DNA from: Spirochaetae bacterium HGW-Spirochaetae-4 | GTDB taxonomy: Bacteria > Spirochaetota > Spirochaetia > Sphaerochaetales > Sphaerochaetaceae | Length of the DNA: 64,000 nucleotides | Assembly: GCA_002839335.1 (NCBI GenBank) | Contig: PGXU01000013.1 | Location: 1-64,000, forward strand | Direction of reading: 5' to 3' | Shown: one piece after another, positions 48,707 through 57,407 of the stretch | Layout: every line of letters begins with the position of its first letter | Position numbering within the stretch: the stretch's first letter is position 1 | Made by a program: the position numbers and the translations under genes | Notes under the pieces: model-generated | Seen by the model: only the letters and a program-made list of their open reading frames with translations | What the model was told of the DNA's origin: nothing | The model's database searches: none

Positions 48707-51351
48707 TTTTTGCCTCCAAGCAATTCATTGAGCATGGGCTTATCGAGGAACTTGGGTTTGATAAGATCCAACAATACGGGAAGAAGGGTAAGTGAAACAA
48801 AACTGGAAGTCAGCATGGTGATTGCGATAAGAAGGCCGAGGTTCCTGAGTGGGTTGAACGTACTTAATACAAGTACTGCAAAACCAGCGGATACTGAAAC
48901 GGCATTGAACATGATAGCTTTTCCGGTGGTCAGAATCGTACGTTCCATCATCGTATGGAAGTCTCCATTTATCCTTTTTCCCCGATGGAAAGCAACCAGG
49001 AAATGAATGGTATAATCGATTCCTGTACCTATGGTGATTGCTGCAACCATGCTGGTAGCTACATCAAGCTTGATGCCACTTACGCCCATCAAACCGAAGT
49101 TGACCAAGATGGAAACAGACAAGGGAACGATTGCCAACAAGCCGGCCCAAAAAGATCGAAAGAAAATTGAGATGACCAGAAACACCATGATCAACGAAGC
49201 AAAAATATTCCACATCTGGGTGGATACCACCAAATCTACCAACCCCTTCTCTATAAAGGCCAAGCCAGCCAGATCCACGGTGACTCCAACTGGAAAATTA
49301 TCTGCCACATAGGCGTGTATGGCATCAGCAATTTTCCCCGTTGCTATATTTCCTGTAGAATTGAGTTGAACCGACATTCGGGCTTGTGACGGCTCCAACG
49401 CATCATCAGACCATTCCTCGGTTCCAGATCCTATCAAAATCAAATAATTGCCAATAAGATTCTTCAATCCCTCTTGATTCGCTTGGTTGTACCGTTGTGG
49501 ATTCGTAGGAATCTCATAATACGCAGCCCCCTCATAATTCACCGTGCGATTGATCAGGGACAAGAGATCCGAAACGTGGATATCCTGTCTGTCTGATAGG
49601 GTATAGGCTTGATTCAACAGTTCGAGCAGAGCCATTCGAGTCAATTGGGTGGTGGGGTCATCAAGAATCACAGGATTGGAAAGCTCTGCTTCCGGTAAGG
49701 TATCTTCAAAACCAAATCCCAATCCCTCGATTTCAGTTGAATCGGCGGAAGCAGTCTCGACTGTTCCGCGTAGGCCTTCGGCTGGTTCGTCTGCATTGAG
49801 CACTTGATTTATTCTCTTGATGAACTGGGAATAGGAGATAACCTTTCCGACCTCTGGAAATTCGGACTTCAAATAGATTGCCAGGTCATCCATTGCGGCA
49901 AGTGTCTGAGGATCATTCAGATCACCTCTTTGTGTTCCCTTCACATTGATATTGAACGTCTTCGTACCATTGAACTCCTTGCGGAGAAAGGCATCGGATC
50001 TACTTACTTCAGTATCTCCCCTGAAAAACTCAATGATGGCACTGTCAAAAACCAGCCTAGTAGTGCCAAAAATTGACACCACCACCAAGAGGATCGACAT
50101 AACAATGGTAGTTTTGGGATGACGGACAAAGGGTGTAAAAAGGCGGAGGAGCCCACGTGATAACGGATCCTTGTCTGGCTTGTACCCGGTCGGACCCTTT
50201 ATGGTATGGGGGCCACGGATGAGCAATAATGAAGGAATCAAAGTCATTGCTATTACAAGGGCAGAAAATACTCCAAAGGTTGAAAATAAGCCAAAATGAC
50301 GGATTGGGGTTATGGAAATCAAAGACAATGACCCAAATCCAGCCATGGTGGTAAGCCCCGCCAATGCAACAGGCATCCTGATATTGCGCAAGACACCAAA
50401 GACCAGGGCATCATGTTCAGGCTTGGTCAAAGGGTGTTTCTGAGTTAAAAATTCATCATAGTAATGGGTGAGAAAGTGGATTCCATAAGCACAGCCGACA
50501 GCCACCAGGACAACGGGGGTGACGGTAGCCATCAAAGTCAGTTTTATACCCAATACAACCATGAGCCCAAGTGTCCAGATTGAAGTAATCACAACGGTGA
50601 GGAGAGGAAGGACAACCCCTCCCAACCGTTTGAAAGATAAATACAGGAATAGGATAAGTACCAGGAGAACCAAAGGAATGAGAAACATCAAATCCTTCGA
50701 CATGTTCTTGCTCAACAATACGGCCATGACGGGAAAACCTGCCAGATAGACATCTTGGTTGCTTATTCCTGTTTCCACGAGAATTCTTTGGATTTCCTCA
50801 TAAATGACCTGTTTATTGTCCACCTGAGGACTTTTCTCCTGCTTATTCTGATTATCAAATTCCCGGATGCTAACCAGAATTTGCGTGGACCGGTAGTCAT
50901 CCGAGACTAGGGAACCCTTATAGAGATCCCAGCTGAGAAGGCCTGTTTTGATTGCATTGATTTCTTCAGAAGTTCCCGTAAAATCTTCGCCTACCAGTGG
51001 CGATACGATAATCGAATCTCCTTCCCCCCTGATGTAGTCGGTATTGGTCAACGAAGTGACCGTATCCGCTTGCGGTAAAGCTTCAAGCCTTTTGGTAAGG
51101 TCTTGCAACTTCAATAAGAAATCTTTCTCAAATACCGTCCCTTGTGGGTTTCTCAAAGCCATAAGCACAATATCTGAACTGCCATAGAGCTCCTGTTGGG
51201 CGTCAAAGGCCTTCATCTCTGCGCTATCACTGGGGATGAAGTTTGAAATGTCGTTGTCAAACACAGCCTTAGGTAGTTGGAGCGCAAAGAAAAGAGTGAT
51301 AGCCGCAATAATACAGACGATTATCCAAGGAAAACGAAAGAACTTATTCAT
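48703..51351 (-). CDS. RND/MMPL-family transporter
   Basis: 882 residues with the duplicated RND layout: membrane segment 1 (FPWIIVCIIAAITLFFALQLP), a periplasmic domain, five clustered membrane segments (residues about 235-390), a second single segment (TIVMSILLVVVSIFGTTRLVF), a second periplasmic domain and a second cluster (about 720-870). Family motifs include FDNDISNFIPSDS, VGCAYGIHFLTHYYDE and ITIGTGIDYTIHFLVAFHRG. It resembles HpnN-type lipid exporters more than drug pumps. It works with the LolA-like carrier and the barrel, and is probably controlled by the TetR gene it overlaps. Confidence 0.93.
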   Translation of the reverse strand: MNKFFRFPWIIVCIIAAITLFFALQLPKAVFDNDISNFIPSDSAEMKAFDAQQELYGSSDIVLMALRNPQGTVFEKDFLLKLQDLTKRLEALPQADTVTSLTNTDYIRGEGDSIIVSPLVGEDFTGTSEEINAIKTGLLSWDLYKGSLVSDDYRSTQILVSIREFDNQNKQEKSPQVDNKQVIYEEIQRILVETGISNQDVYLAGFPVMAVLLSKNMSKDLMFLIPLVLLVLILFLYLSFKRLGGVVLPLLTVVITSIWTLGLMVVLGIKLTLMATVTPVVLVAVGCAYGIHFLTHYYDEFLTQKHPLTKPEHDALVFGVLRNIRMPVALAGLTTMAGFGSLSLISITPIRHFGLFSTFGVFSALVIAMTLIPSLLLIRGPHTIKGPTGYKPDKDPLSRGLLRLFTPFVRHPKTTIVMSILLVVVSIFGTTRLVFDSAIIEFFRGDTEVSRSDAFLRKEFNGTKTFNINVKGTQRGDLNDPQTLAAMDDLAIYLKSEFPEVGKVISYSQFIKRINQVLNADEPAEGLRGTVETASADSTEIEGLGFGFEDTLPEAELSNPVILDDPTTQLTRMALLELLNQAYTLSDRQDIHVSDLLSLINRTVNYEGAAYYEIPTNPQRYNQANQEGLKNLIGNYLILIGSGTEEWSDDALEPSQARMSVQLNSTGNIATGKIADAIHAYVADNFPVGVTVDLAGLAFIEKGLVDLVVSTQMWNIFASLIMVFLVISIFFRSFWAGLLAIVPLSVSILVNFGLMGVSGIKLDVATSMVAAITIGTGIDYTIHFLVAFHRGKRINGDFHTMMERTILTTGKAIMFNAVSVSAGFAVLVLSTFNPLRNLGLLIAITMLTSSFVSLTLLPVLLDLIKPKFLDKPMLNELLGGKK

Positions 51352-51929
51352 TCGAAATCCTCCAAAACCAACGAATGGAACATCGGAGAAACCCAGGTGG
51401 GTAAGAGCTGATAAATATCTTGCCGGCTATTCCAATCATGGCCTAGAATGTAGATAATGAATCGTCCCAATAAGGAAAGGATATATTCATTTGCATTCGT
51501 TTTTCTATCTTTGGTAGCAGACAACCCATGATCCGTAATAATCTTTAGAAGATAGTCACCGGCTAGATCGATATAATTCTGGAACTTATTATAGATATCC
51601 TGAATTTCTCGGCCTTCAACATTTTCAAATGACCCGAACATCAAGTCTCGCATCTTGAAAAGTTGCTCAATGATAATCCGGGAAAAGGTAATGACCTTAC
51701 TGTCAAGCGATATTGAATCATCCGAGAACCACGGTGCATATTGGGCTTTAATTTCCTGGATAGAATCATCAATCAAAGAGAAGAGAATATCATCCTTCGT
51801 TTTATAAACCAAATAGATGGATCCTTTACCGATTCCGGCTACCGAAGCGATATCGGCAACAGTAGTCTTAACGTAGGAATATTGGTTGAATAGTTTGAGT
51901 GCGGCACTTTTTATAACTTCCTGCGACAA
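51348..51929 (-). CDS. TetR-family regulator
   Basis: 193 residues. The N-terminal helix-turn-helix is clear: VIKSAALKLFNQYSYVKTTVADIASVAGIGKGSIYLVYKTKDDILFSLID. The C-terminal ligand domain is helical and diverged. It overlaps the RND transporter gene by 4 bases and is first in the operon, so it most likely represses its own transporter operon and responds to a transported compound. Confidence 0.93.
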   Translation of the reverse strand: MSQEVIKSAALKLFNQYSYVKTTVADIASVAGIGKGSIYLVYKTKDDILFSLIDDSIQEIKAQYAPWFSDDSISLDSKVITFSRIIIEQLFKMRDLMFGSFENVEGREIQDIYNKFQNYIDLAGDYLLKIITDHGLSATKDRKTNANEYILSLLGRFIIYILGHDWNSRQDIYQLLPTWVSPMFHSLVLEDFE

Positions 51930-51943
51930 TATATGCTCCTTTA

Positions 51944-52195
51944 TTGACCAAATACAAAACTGGTCAGAAGTATATAGCTGGTAGGGCTTTTCGTCAACAT
52001 CTGTCCGATAAGGAAAACCATCCCCCTCCCATCATCGACAAGGGAACCTTCGACCGGGTTCAGGAGATGACGAAGTTGAGATCAAACATCGAATTCGATG
52101 AGCACGGGAACAAGGTCAGAAAGAACATCCATAACAGCATGAAACAAATCGATAACAAGGCCGAGGAACCGCCGAACGTATGTGATTTGCGATAA
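51944..52195 (+). pseudogene. C-terminal fragment of a serine recombinase
   Basis: 83 codons: KYKTGQKYIAGRAFRQHLSDKENHPPPIIDKGTFDRVQEMTKLRSNIEFDEHGNKVRKNIHN. The end (PxIIDxxxFxRVQxxxxxRSNIExDEHGNKVRK) is close to the C-terminus of the recombinase at 62205-63218, while the first part differs, so it derives from a related recombinase. No catalytic domain; a relic. Confidence 0.7.
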
Positions 52196-52724
52196 TTAAT
52201 TACTTACCATTTGTTACATATTTTGTATCAATAATACTAATGGTGGATCTCGGATATCTGTTTTACAGGTTAATACTTATTGTCTTTCCGACCACGCTTG
52301 GAGTGATGATTTCTAGTCAAAATAAATGTATATGATAAGAGGCTCTTGCAAAATAGCAAAAGCCTCCATACTCTTGGAATTTACCGTTTTCATGAACCAC
52401 GAACATCCCTTGACGGTTTCCCAATGTCTCCAGGAATCCATAAAATCCTTATGGAAAGTCACGGAATCTGCCTTTGCTAGTTTGGGGAACAGCTCCTCGT
52501 ATGCATTTTCATTGGCATTCATGGGGCTATCCTTTTTCCAGAACCATATATTGCAACCCCTTCTCAGCACAGTTGAAGAGGAAGGTAGTCGATATATTTC
52601 CTTATTGGAGCAATGGGAGATTATGCCTAACAAGAAATATGAGATGAATATTGCATGTGCCCTGAATAGTGGACTGCAATGATTGCATTGGAAATTTAAC
52701 TATCATAAATAAAGGAACAACATT
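52196..52724. other. stretch without a supported gene
   Basis: Frames exist on both strands (plus 52326-52682, minus 52313-52633) but neither has a ribosome site or a recognisable domain. The plus frame ends 42 bases before the radical SAM gene and could be the tail of a decayed regulator gene. Confidence 0.35.
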
Positions 52725-54065
52725 ATGGATCAAATTATTCAAGGTATCAGCAATACCTCATTGTCTCTGGCGTTGCATTTCATGGAGAACAATCCAGAAG
52801 AGAATATCCCAAAAGTTGTGGATGCACTCTTGATTTTCATAAATGACAAAGGTAACAGGCGAAAGCTACTTGCGGCAAAAAAGGTAATGAAGGAAAAAGA
52901 CAATCCATATCGGAATCTCATCATCAGGGGTTTTGAGGAACTTCAGCCGATAGTAAGAAAGCGCTTTGTTTCCAATTTCGTCGTGAGAGCCTCAATGATA
53001 GGGCCTGAACGGACCGAAGCTTTACGGAAACAGTACGACTGTAACATCCCTTGGGCAATCCTTATGGATCCAACCAGTGCATGCAATCTCAGATGTACTG
53101 GTTGCTGGGCTGGTGAATATGAAAAAACAGATTCATTGGAGTATGAATTGATGGACAGAATCATCAGGGAAGGCAAAGAGCTGGGTATCTATTTTTACAT
53201 CTATTCAGGGGGTGAACCGACACTTAGGAAAGCAGACCTGCTCAAACTGGCCGCAGTACATGATGATTGCATGTTCCTTGCATTCACAAACGGAACCCTA
53301 GTGGATGGTGAGTTTTCACAAGCTTTGGCTGATCTTGGAAACTTTGCCCTGGTCTTCAGCATTGAAGGGTTTGAGGAACAAACTGATTTCAGAAGAGGAT
53401 CAGGGACTTATGGTAAAGTTCTGGAAGGCATGCACCATATGCATGAGGCTAAGGCTCCATTCGGCTTCAGTACCTGCTACCATTCAAAAAATGTGGATAG
53501 TGTAGGAAGCGATGAATTCTTGGATTTTCTCATCGGTCAAGGATGCATGTTTGGATGGTATTTTACATACATGCCTTTGGGAAAAGATGCTGACACTACT
53601 TTGATGACGAACGCAGACCAGAGGGAATTCATGGCCCATTGGGTACGTGAAATGCGAGCAAAAAAACCAATTTTCTTGCTCGACTTTTGGAACGATGCAC
53701 CCTATGCAGGCGGTTGTATTGCGGGAGGCCGGAGATATCTGCACATCAATGCTGCAGGGGATGTGGAACCTTGTGCATTCATCCACTATGCCAACAATAA
53801 CATAAGGAATAGTACCTTGTTGGAAGCGTTGCAGTCTCCTCTTTTCAAGGAATACAGGAAACGCCAGCCATTCAACAAGAATCTTTTCCAACCTTGTCCC
53901 TTGCTTGATAATCCTGAGGTACTTGCCCAAATGGTGAAGAACTCAGGTGCCAACTCAACCCAACCATTGGACCATGAGGATGTAGATGAGCTTTGTGCAA
54001 AATGTAGCAATGCAGCAAAGGAGTGGGAAAGCCATGCCAATCTGTTGCACAAGCAATATTCATGA
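52725..54065 (+). CDS. radical SAM protein
   Basis: 446 residues, AAAGGAA ribosome site. Radical SAM cluster C-x3-C-x2-C at Cys120, Cys124 and Cys127 (MDPTSACNLRCTGCWAGEY), the GGEPT motif (YIYSGGEPTLRK) and FSIEGFEE. The C-terminal part has further Cys (AAGDVEPCAFIHYANNN, FQPCPLLDN, DELCAKCSN) suggesting a SPASM-like auxiliary cluster. The N-terminal 110 residues are a helical extension (VVRKRFVSNFVVRASMIG). The family with PTSACNLxCxGCWA is common in anaerobes and acts on unknown substrates. It is followed by a PF06541 protein. Confidence 0.9.
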   Translation: MDQIIQGISNTSLSLALHFMENNPEENIPKVVDALLIFINDKGNRRKLLAAKKVMKEKDNPYRNLIIRGFEELQPIVRKRFVSNFVVRASMIGPERTEALRKQYDCNIPWAILMDPTSACNLRCTGCWAGEYEKTDSLEYELMDRIIREGKELGIYFYIYSGGEPTLRKADLLKLAAVHDDCMFLAFTNGTLVDGEFSQALADLGNFALVFSIEGFEEQTDFRRGSGTYGKVLEGMHHMHEAKAPFGFSTCYHSKNVDSVGSDEFLDFLIGQGCMFGWYFTYMPLGKDADTTLMTNADQREFMAHWVREMRAKKPIFLLDFWNDAPYAGGCIAGGRRYLHINAAGDVEPCAFIHYANNNIRNSTLLEALQSPLFKEYRKRQPFNKNLFQPCPLLDNPEVLAQMVKNSGANSTQPLDHEDVDELCAKCSNAAKEWESHANLLHKQYS

Positions 54066-54152
54066 AATATGAGAGCACTTTGCATGCCTGGCTTGCAAAG
54101 CGATGAAGATGGTTGGATTTTTCGGGTCTGGCGAACTGTATAGGAAATGTAT

Positions 54153-54641
54153 ATGGCAGGTCTTGTGAGATGGGTCGTGCTGTTTCTGGTGTCCTCTTTC
54201 TTTGGATGGCTGCTGGAATCAGCCTACCGTAGCATTTATGAGCATAGATTTATTGATTCAGGGCTGTTAAGCGGACCATTCATCCCGATTTATGGAGTAG
54301 GGGTTCTCATCATCGAAACCATAGACTTACTGATACCTGATCGATTGATTTGGATTGAAATCACGGCATGTATCATTTTTTGTACCATGCTGGAATTTCT
54401 TGTACATGCTTATTATGAGAAGGTATTTGACTTGAAACTATGGGACTACTCATCATTGTTTCTGAATATTCAGGGAAGGGTTTGTCTCCTGTATTCGTTA
54501 TATTGGGGGCTTCTGGGCTATGCATACCTCCATTTTCTGCAACAGTACATTTGGTTGATTGTGGATTTGATTCTCGCCAATAAGATTGGTTGGGTATTGG
54601 CAAGTAGCTTTTCAATCTATTTTGTTTTTGGCTGTATTTAA
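54153..54641 (+). CDS. PF06541-type membrane protein, second copy
   Basis: 162 residues from ATG 54153. Signature: WVVLFLVSSFFGWLLESAYRSIYEHRFIDSGLLSGPFIPIYGVGVL, then VFDLKLWDYSSLFLNIQGRVCLLYSLYWGLLGYAYL. It lacks the cytoplasmic tail of the copy at 45575-46315 and ends directly before the recombinase remnant, so the 3' end may have been lost there. Neighbour of the radical SAM gene (87 bases). Confidence 0.78.
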   Translation: MAGLVRWVVLFLVSSFFGWLLESAYRSIYEHRFIDSGLLSGPFIPIYGVGVLIIETIDLLIPDRLIWIEITACIIFCTMLEFLVHAYYEKVFDLKLWDYSSLFLNIQGRVCLLYSLYWGLLGYAYLHFLQQYIWLIVDLILANKIGWVLASSFSIYFVFGCI

Positions 54642-54703
54642 GAATTAGTGACTATGACACTATATGTCACACCTGATGGGAGAGTTTTGTATGTAGCAAA
54701 AAA

Positions 54704-55012
54704 TCTATCCATCTCCCTCGATCCATGCTATACAGAACAAACCATGCCGGATGAGAAAAGAAAGCCCATTATACATGTCATACCAGCCAAGCGGCATTTC
54801 AAGCGTTTCCGGGTTGCCCTGTACTGCCGTGTAAGCACACAAATGGAGCGACAGCTGCAAAGCCTCTCGGCCCAGATGGATTTCGAGAAGGAGGACATCC
54901 TGGGGAACCTGATTGGGAATATGTCGGTACCTACACCGATATCAAGTCGGGTAGGACCATCAGCTCCCGTCCTGGCTTCCAGAGCCTCCTGGCCGACTGT
55001 GAAGCGGGAAAG
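54704..55012 (+). pseudogene. N-terminal part of a serine recombinase, frameshifted and split
   Basis: The DNA matches the intact recombinase gene from its leader (AAATCTATCCATCTC) to codon position about 90. The start MPDEKRKPIIHVIPAKRHFK and the catalytic YCRVST are present. A one-base loss near 54905 (AACCTGATTGGG against AATCCCGCTTGGG in the intact copy) shifts the frame. Homology stops at about 55012 where unrelated DNA with a tandem-HD gene begins. Confidence 0.85.
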
Positions 55013-55115
55013 TTGTTCCATAGGGTTTCAGAAGGAGCTGTTCATTATTACTTATTTGATCGCAATTCTTGAAAAACTCTGGTTGTAAGGCTATGTTGAG
55101 AGAAAGAGGATTCGT

Positions 55116-56273
55116 ATGAATACTGCACTGGTCAATGTTATTACAGAATTAGTGGAACATGCTTGTGCCTCAGAGAAAAACAAGATTGGATATGAGATAT
55201 GGAAGTATCATATCAAGCCGATGGTTCCCATAGCACAAGAACTTGCTACTATTCATAAAGCGGATGAGGAAATTGTAACCCTTGCTGTGCTGCTTCATGA
55301 TTTGGCAGGAATTGAGGATTTCTCGAAAAGGAAACAGCACCACATCTTTGGAGCCGAACGTGCCAAGGAAATTCTAGCTGGTTACCAGTATCCCTCTGAT
55401 AAGACCGAATTGGTTGCGAAGAGTATCTTGAACCATAGGGCAGACTTGAACCTTCCCAAGAATTCCCCTGAAGAATACTGTGTCGCCGATGCCGATATGC
55501 TGATTAATATCGTGGATGTTCCAAGTCTGTTTTATGATTCATACCATCAAGAACATCTTGGCATTGCTGAAGGAAAAACCTGGAGGCAGTCAACTTTGCA
55601 ATTGTACTGGGAACATGTAAACCCCGTTTCTCAAGCTCAGTTTTTAGATAGGTTCACTCTTGCAAAACGTCTCTCGCAAGGAAATGAGAGTGAGAACTAT
55701 TCTTTTGAGACAGATCTTGAGCGATCCTTTGCCGATTTGGTGGAGAAAGCTTGTTTATCTGAGAGGAATGCCTACGGATATGGGATTTGGAAGAACCATA
55801 TTGCTCCTATGGTTGCTATCGCAAATGAGTTAGCCCAATTGCATTCGGCAGATTCAGAAGTTATTCGAATAGCCACGCTGTTGCACGACCTCGCAGGTAT
55901 TGAAGATCATTCCAAAGCAGAAAACCATCATATCCATGGAGCAGAAAGGGCCAGACTTCTGTTGGGAGAGGTAGGATATCCTTCAGAAAAAACTGAACTG
56001 GTTGCCCAATGTATTCTTCACCATAGGGGAAGTGTCTTGATGTCGAAGGAAACAGCAGAGGAGGAATGCCTTGCTGATGCTGATGCAGTTGCCCATATGT
56101 CCGATCTGCCATCATTGTTTTTCGTAGCCTATGAGAAACAAGGTATGGGATTTGAGGAAGGGAAACATTGGGTACTGCAGAAAATTCAAAGGGATTGGCA
56201 AAAGATGAGTAAAATTGCAAGGGAGAGATATTCTGATCAATATAATGGGATCCTGAATATCTGTAATTTATAG
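55116..56273 (+). CDS. tandem HD-domain hydrolase
   Basis: 385 residues consisting of two homologous HD units of about 190 residues. Unit 1: YEIWKYHIKPMVPIAQELA, LAVLLHDLAGIEDF, HHIFGAERAKEIL, AKSILNHR, EYCVADADML. Unit 2: YGIWKNHIAPMVAIANELA, IATLLHDLAGIEDHSK, HHIHGAERARLLL, AQCILHHR, EECLADADAV. Both keep the metal-binding H...HD...D set, so both sites could be active. The gene with its own ribosome site (AGAGG) is located inside a broken recombinase gene. Substrate unknown; nucleotides are likely for the fold. Confidence 0.88.
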   Translation: MNTALVNVITELVEHACASEKNKIGYEIWKYHIKPMVPIAQELATIHKADEEIVTLAVLLHDLAGIEDFSKRKQHHIFGAERAKEILAGYQYPSDKTELVAKSILNHRADLNLPKNSPEEYCVADADMLINIVDVPSLFYDSYHQEHLGIAEGKTWRQSTLQLYWEHVNPVSQAQFLDRFTLAKRLSQGNESENYSFETDLERSFADLVEKACLSERNAYGYGIWKNHIAPMVAIANELAQLHSADSEVIRIATLLHDLAGIEDHSKAENHHIHGAERARLLLGEVGYPSEKTELVAQCILHHRGSVLMSKETAEEECLADADAVAHMSDLPSLFFVAYEKQGMGFEEGKHWVLQKIQRDWQKMSKIARERYSDQYNGILNICNL

Positions 56274-56363
56274 TCTACGTTTCCGCATTTTCCGGATGAG
56301 TGACTAACACCTATTTGCTTGCGTCACGCCTCTTGAATATTTTCAAACTCTTATGGACTTAAA

Positions 56364-56880
56364 GAAGAAGGACATCCTAGATTCCCTGGCGTTCTCGCGC
56401 AGGTGCTATGGTTATGATCGTAATGAGGAAGAAGGACTCATCCTCAACATTGCTGAGGCCAGGATAGTACTGAAGATCTTTGATTGGTATGAGCAAGGCT
56501 GGAGCATCGTGAGGATCAAGAAGGAGCTGGAATCCCTGAAGGTTCCCACACCAACCGGCAAGAAGAAATGGCCGGTAAAGACGATTGAGAACATCCTCAC
56601 CAATGAGAAATATACCGGCACCTCCGTCTATGGAGAAACAGAGTCTGCAGATTTCCCTTCCACCAAGAGACCCGTTCGCGACCCGTTCGAGGCCCATCGG
56701 TCACTCAACCATCACCTCCCAATCATCCATGAGCGCCGATTCAAGCGCGTGCAGAAACTCAAGGCAAAACGCTCCAACATCGAGATCGATGAGCACGGAA
56801 ACAAGGTCAGAAAGAGCACCCATTACAGCTCCAAGAAGGCTGTGAAAAAAGCAAACAAAACTACCAAACCCCAAAACTAA
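56364..56880 (+). pseudogene. C-terminal part of the split serine recombinase
   Basis: From SRRCYGYDRNEEEGLILNIAEARIVLKIFDWYEQGWSIVRIKKELE to the end the protein is nearly identical to the intact copy (62700-63218), including the recombinase-domain stretch WPVKTIENILTNEKYTGTSVYGE and the basic end. The catalytic domain is separated by 1.35 kb, and about 230 bases of the gene are missing between the two parts. Confidence 0.87.
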
Positions 56881-57065
56881 ATGGCATATTAATCAACGGT
56901 ATTGTTGAAAATATGAGTGTGCTTGTCTTTAGTAAAAATTGACGAAATTGAGTAGTCTAAATTAATGAAAAATCCTGAAAAACTGGTAAAATAACGAAAA
57001 AATAAGTGTTTACAAAACAAATACTTGCATAGGGTAATCTTGTATCATGGGCAAGTTGTCATTGA
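56877..57065 (+). repeat. copy 1 of the recombinase/ssb-end direct repeat
   Basis: About 190 bases from the recombinase stop to CAAGTTGTCATTGA, nearly identical to 63216-63403. In this copy the ssb coding start ends abruptly and unrelated AT-rich DNA follows. Confidence 0.85.
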
Positions 57066-57407
57066 TGATTTATAGCCTAAATAATTTTATACACTGGATG
57101 GATTAAGTAGATATGCTGGATTTCTCAACGACATGCTTTGCGTTTAATAGATTTCTCGACAGAATAATTATATTCTGCTTCACATTTGGCAACTTTTTAC
57201 CTCAAACATATGCATATATGTTCATACTTGACCTTGATAAACCTTGAAGATTCGAGAATATCAACTATAATACTAATGATTTCCAATATATTACTGTTGA
57301 TTGGTTGACATAATTCAATATGGTGAAGGTGATAGAAAGTTTTTAGAATATTAACTTGATCCAAAACATGATTGATATGATAGTCACCTCTGTAAGAGGG
57401 GTAGTGT
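57066..57407. other. AT-rich gap upstream of the EAL gene
   Basis: About 340 bases without a gene. It begins right after the truncated ssb start of copy 1 and must hold the promoter for the EAL protein; I cannot identify boxes with confidence. Confidence 0.4.

Noticed and set aside
52313-52682. Frames of 106 codons (minus) and 118 codons (plus) before the radical SAM gene
   Set aside because: They overlap on opposite strands, neither has a ribosome site or known domain. The plus frame could be the end of a decayed regulator but I cannot support it.
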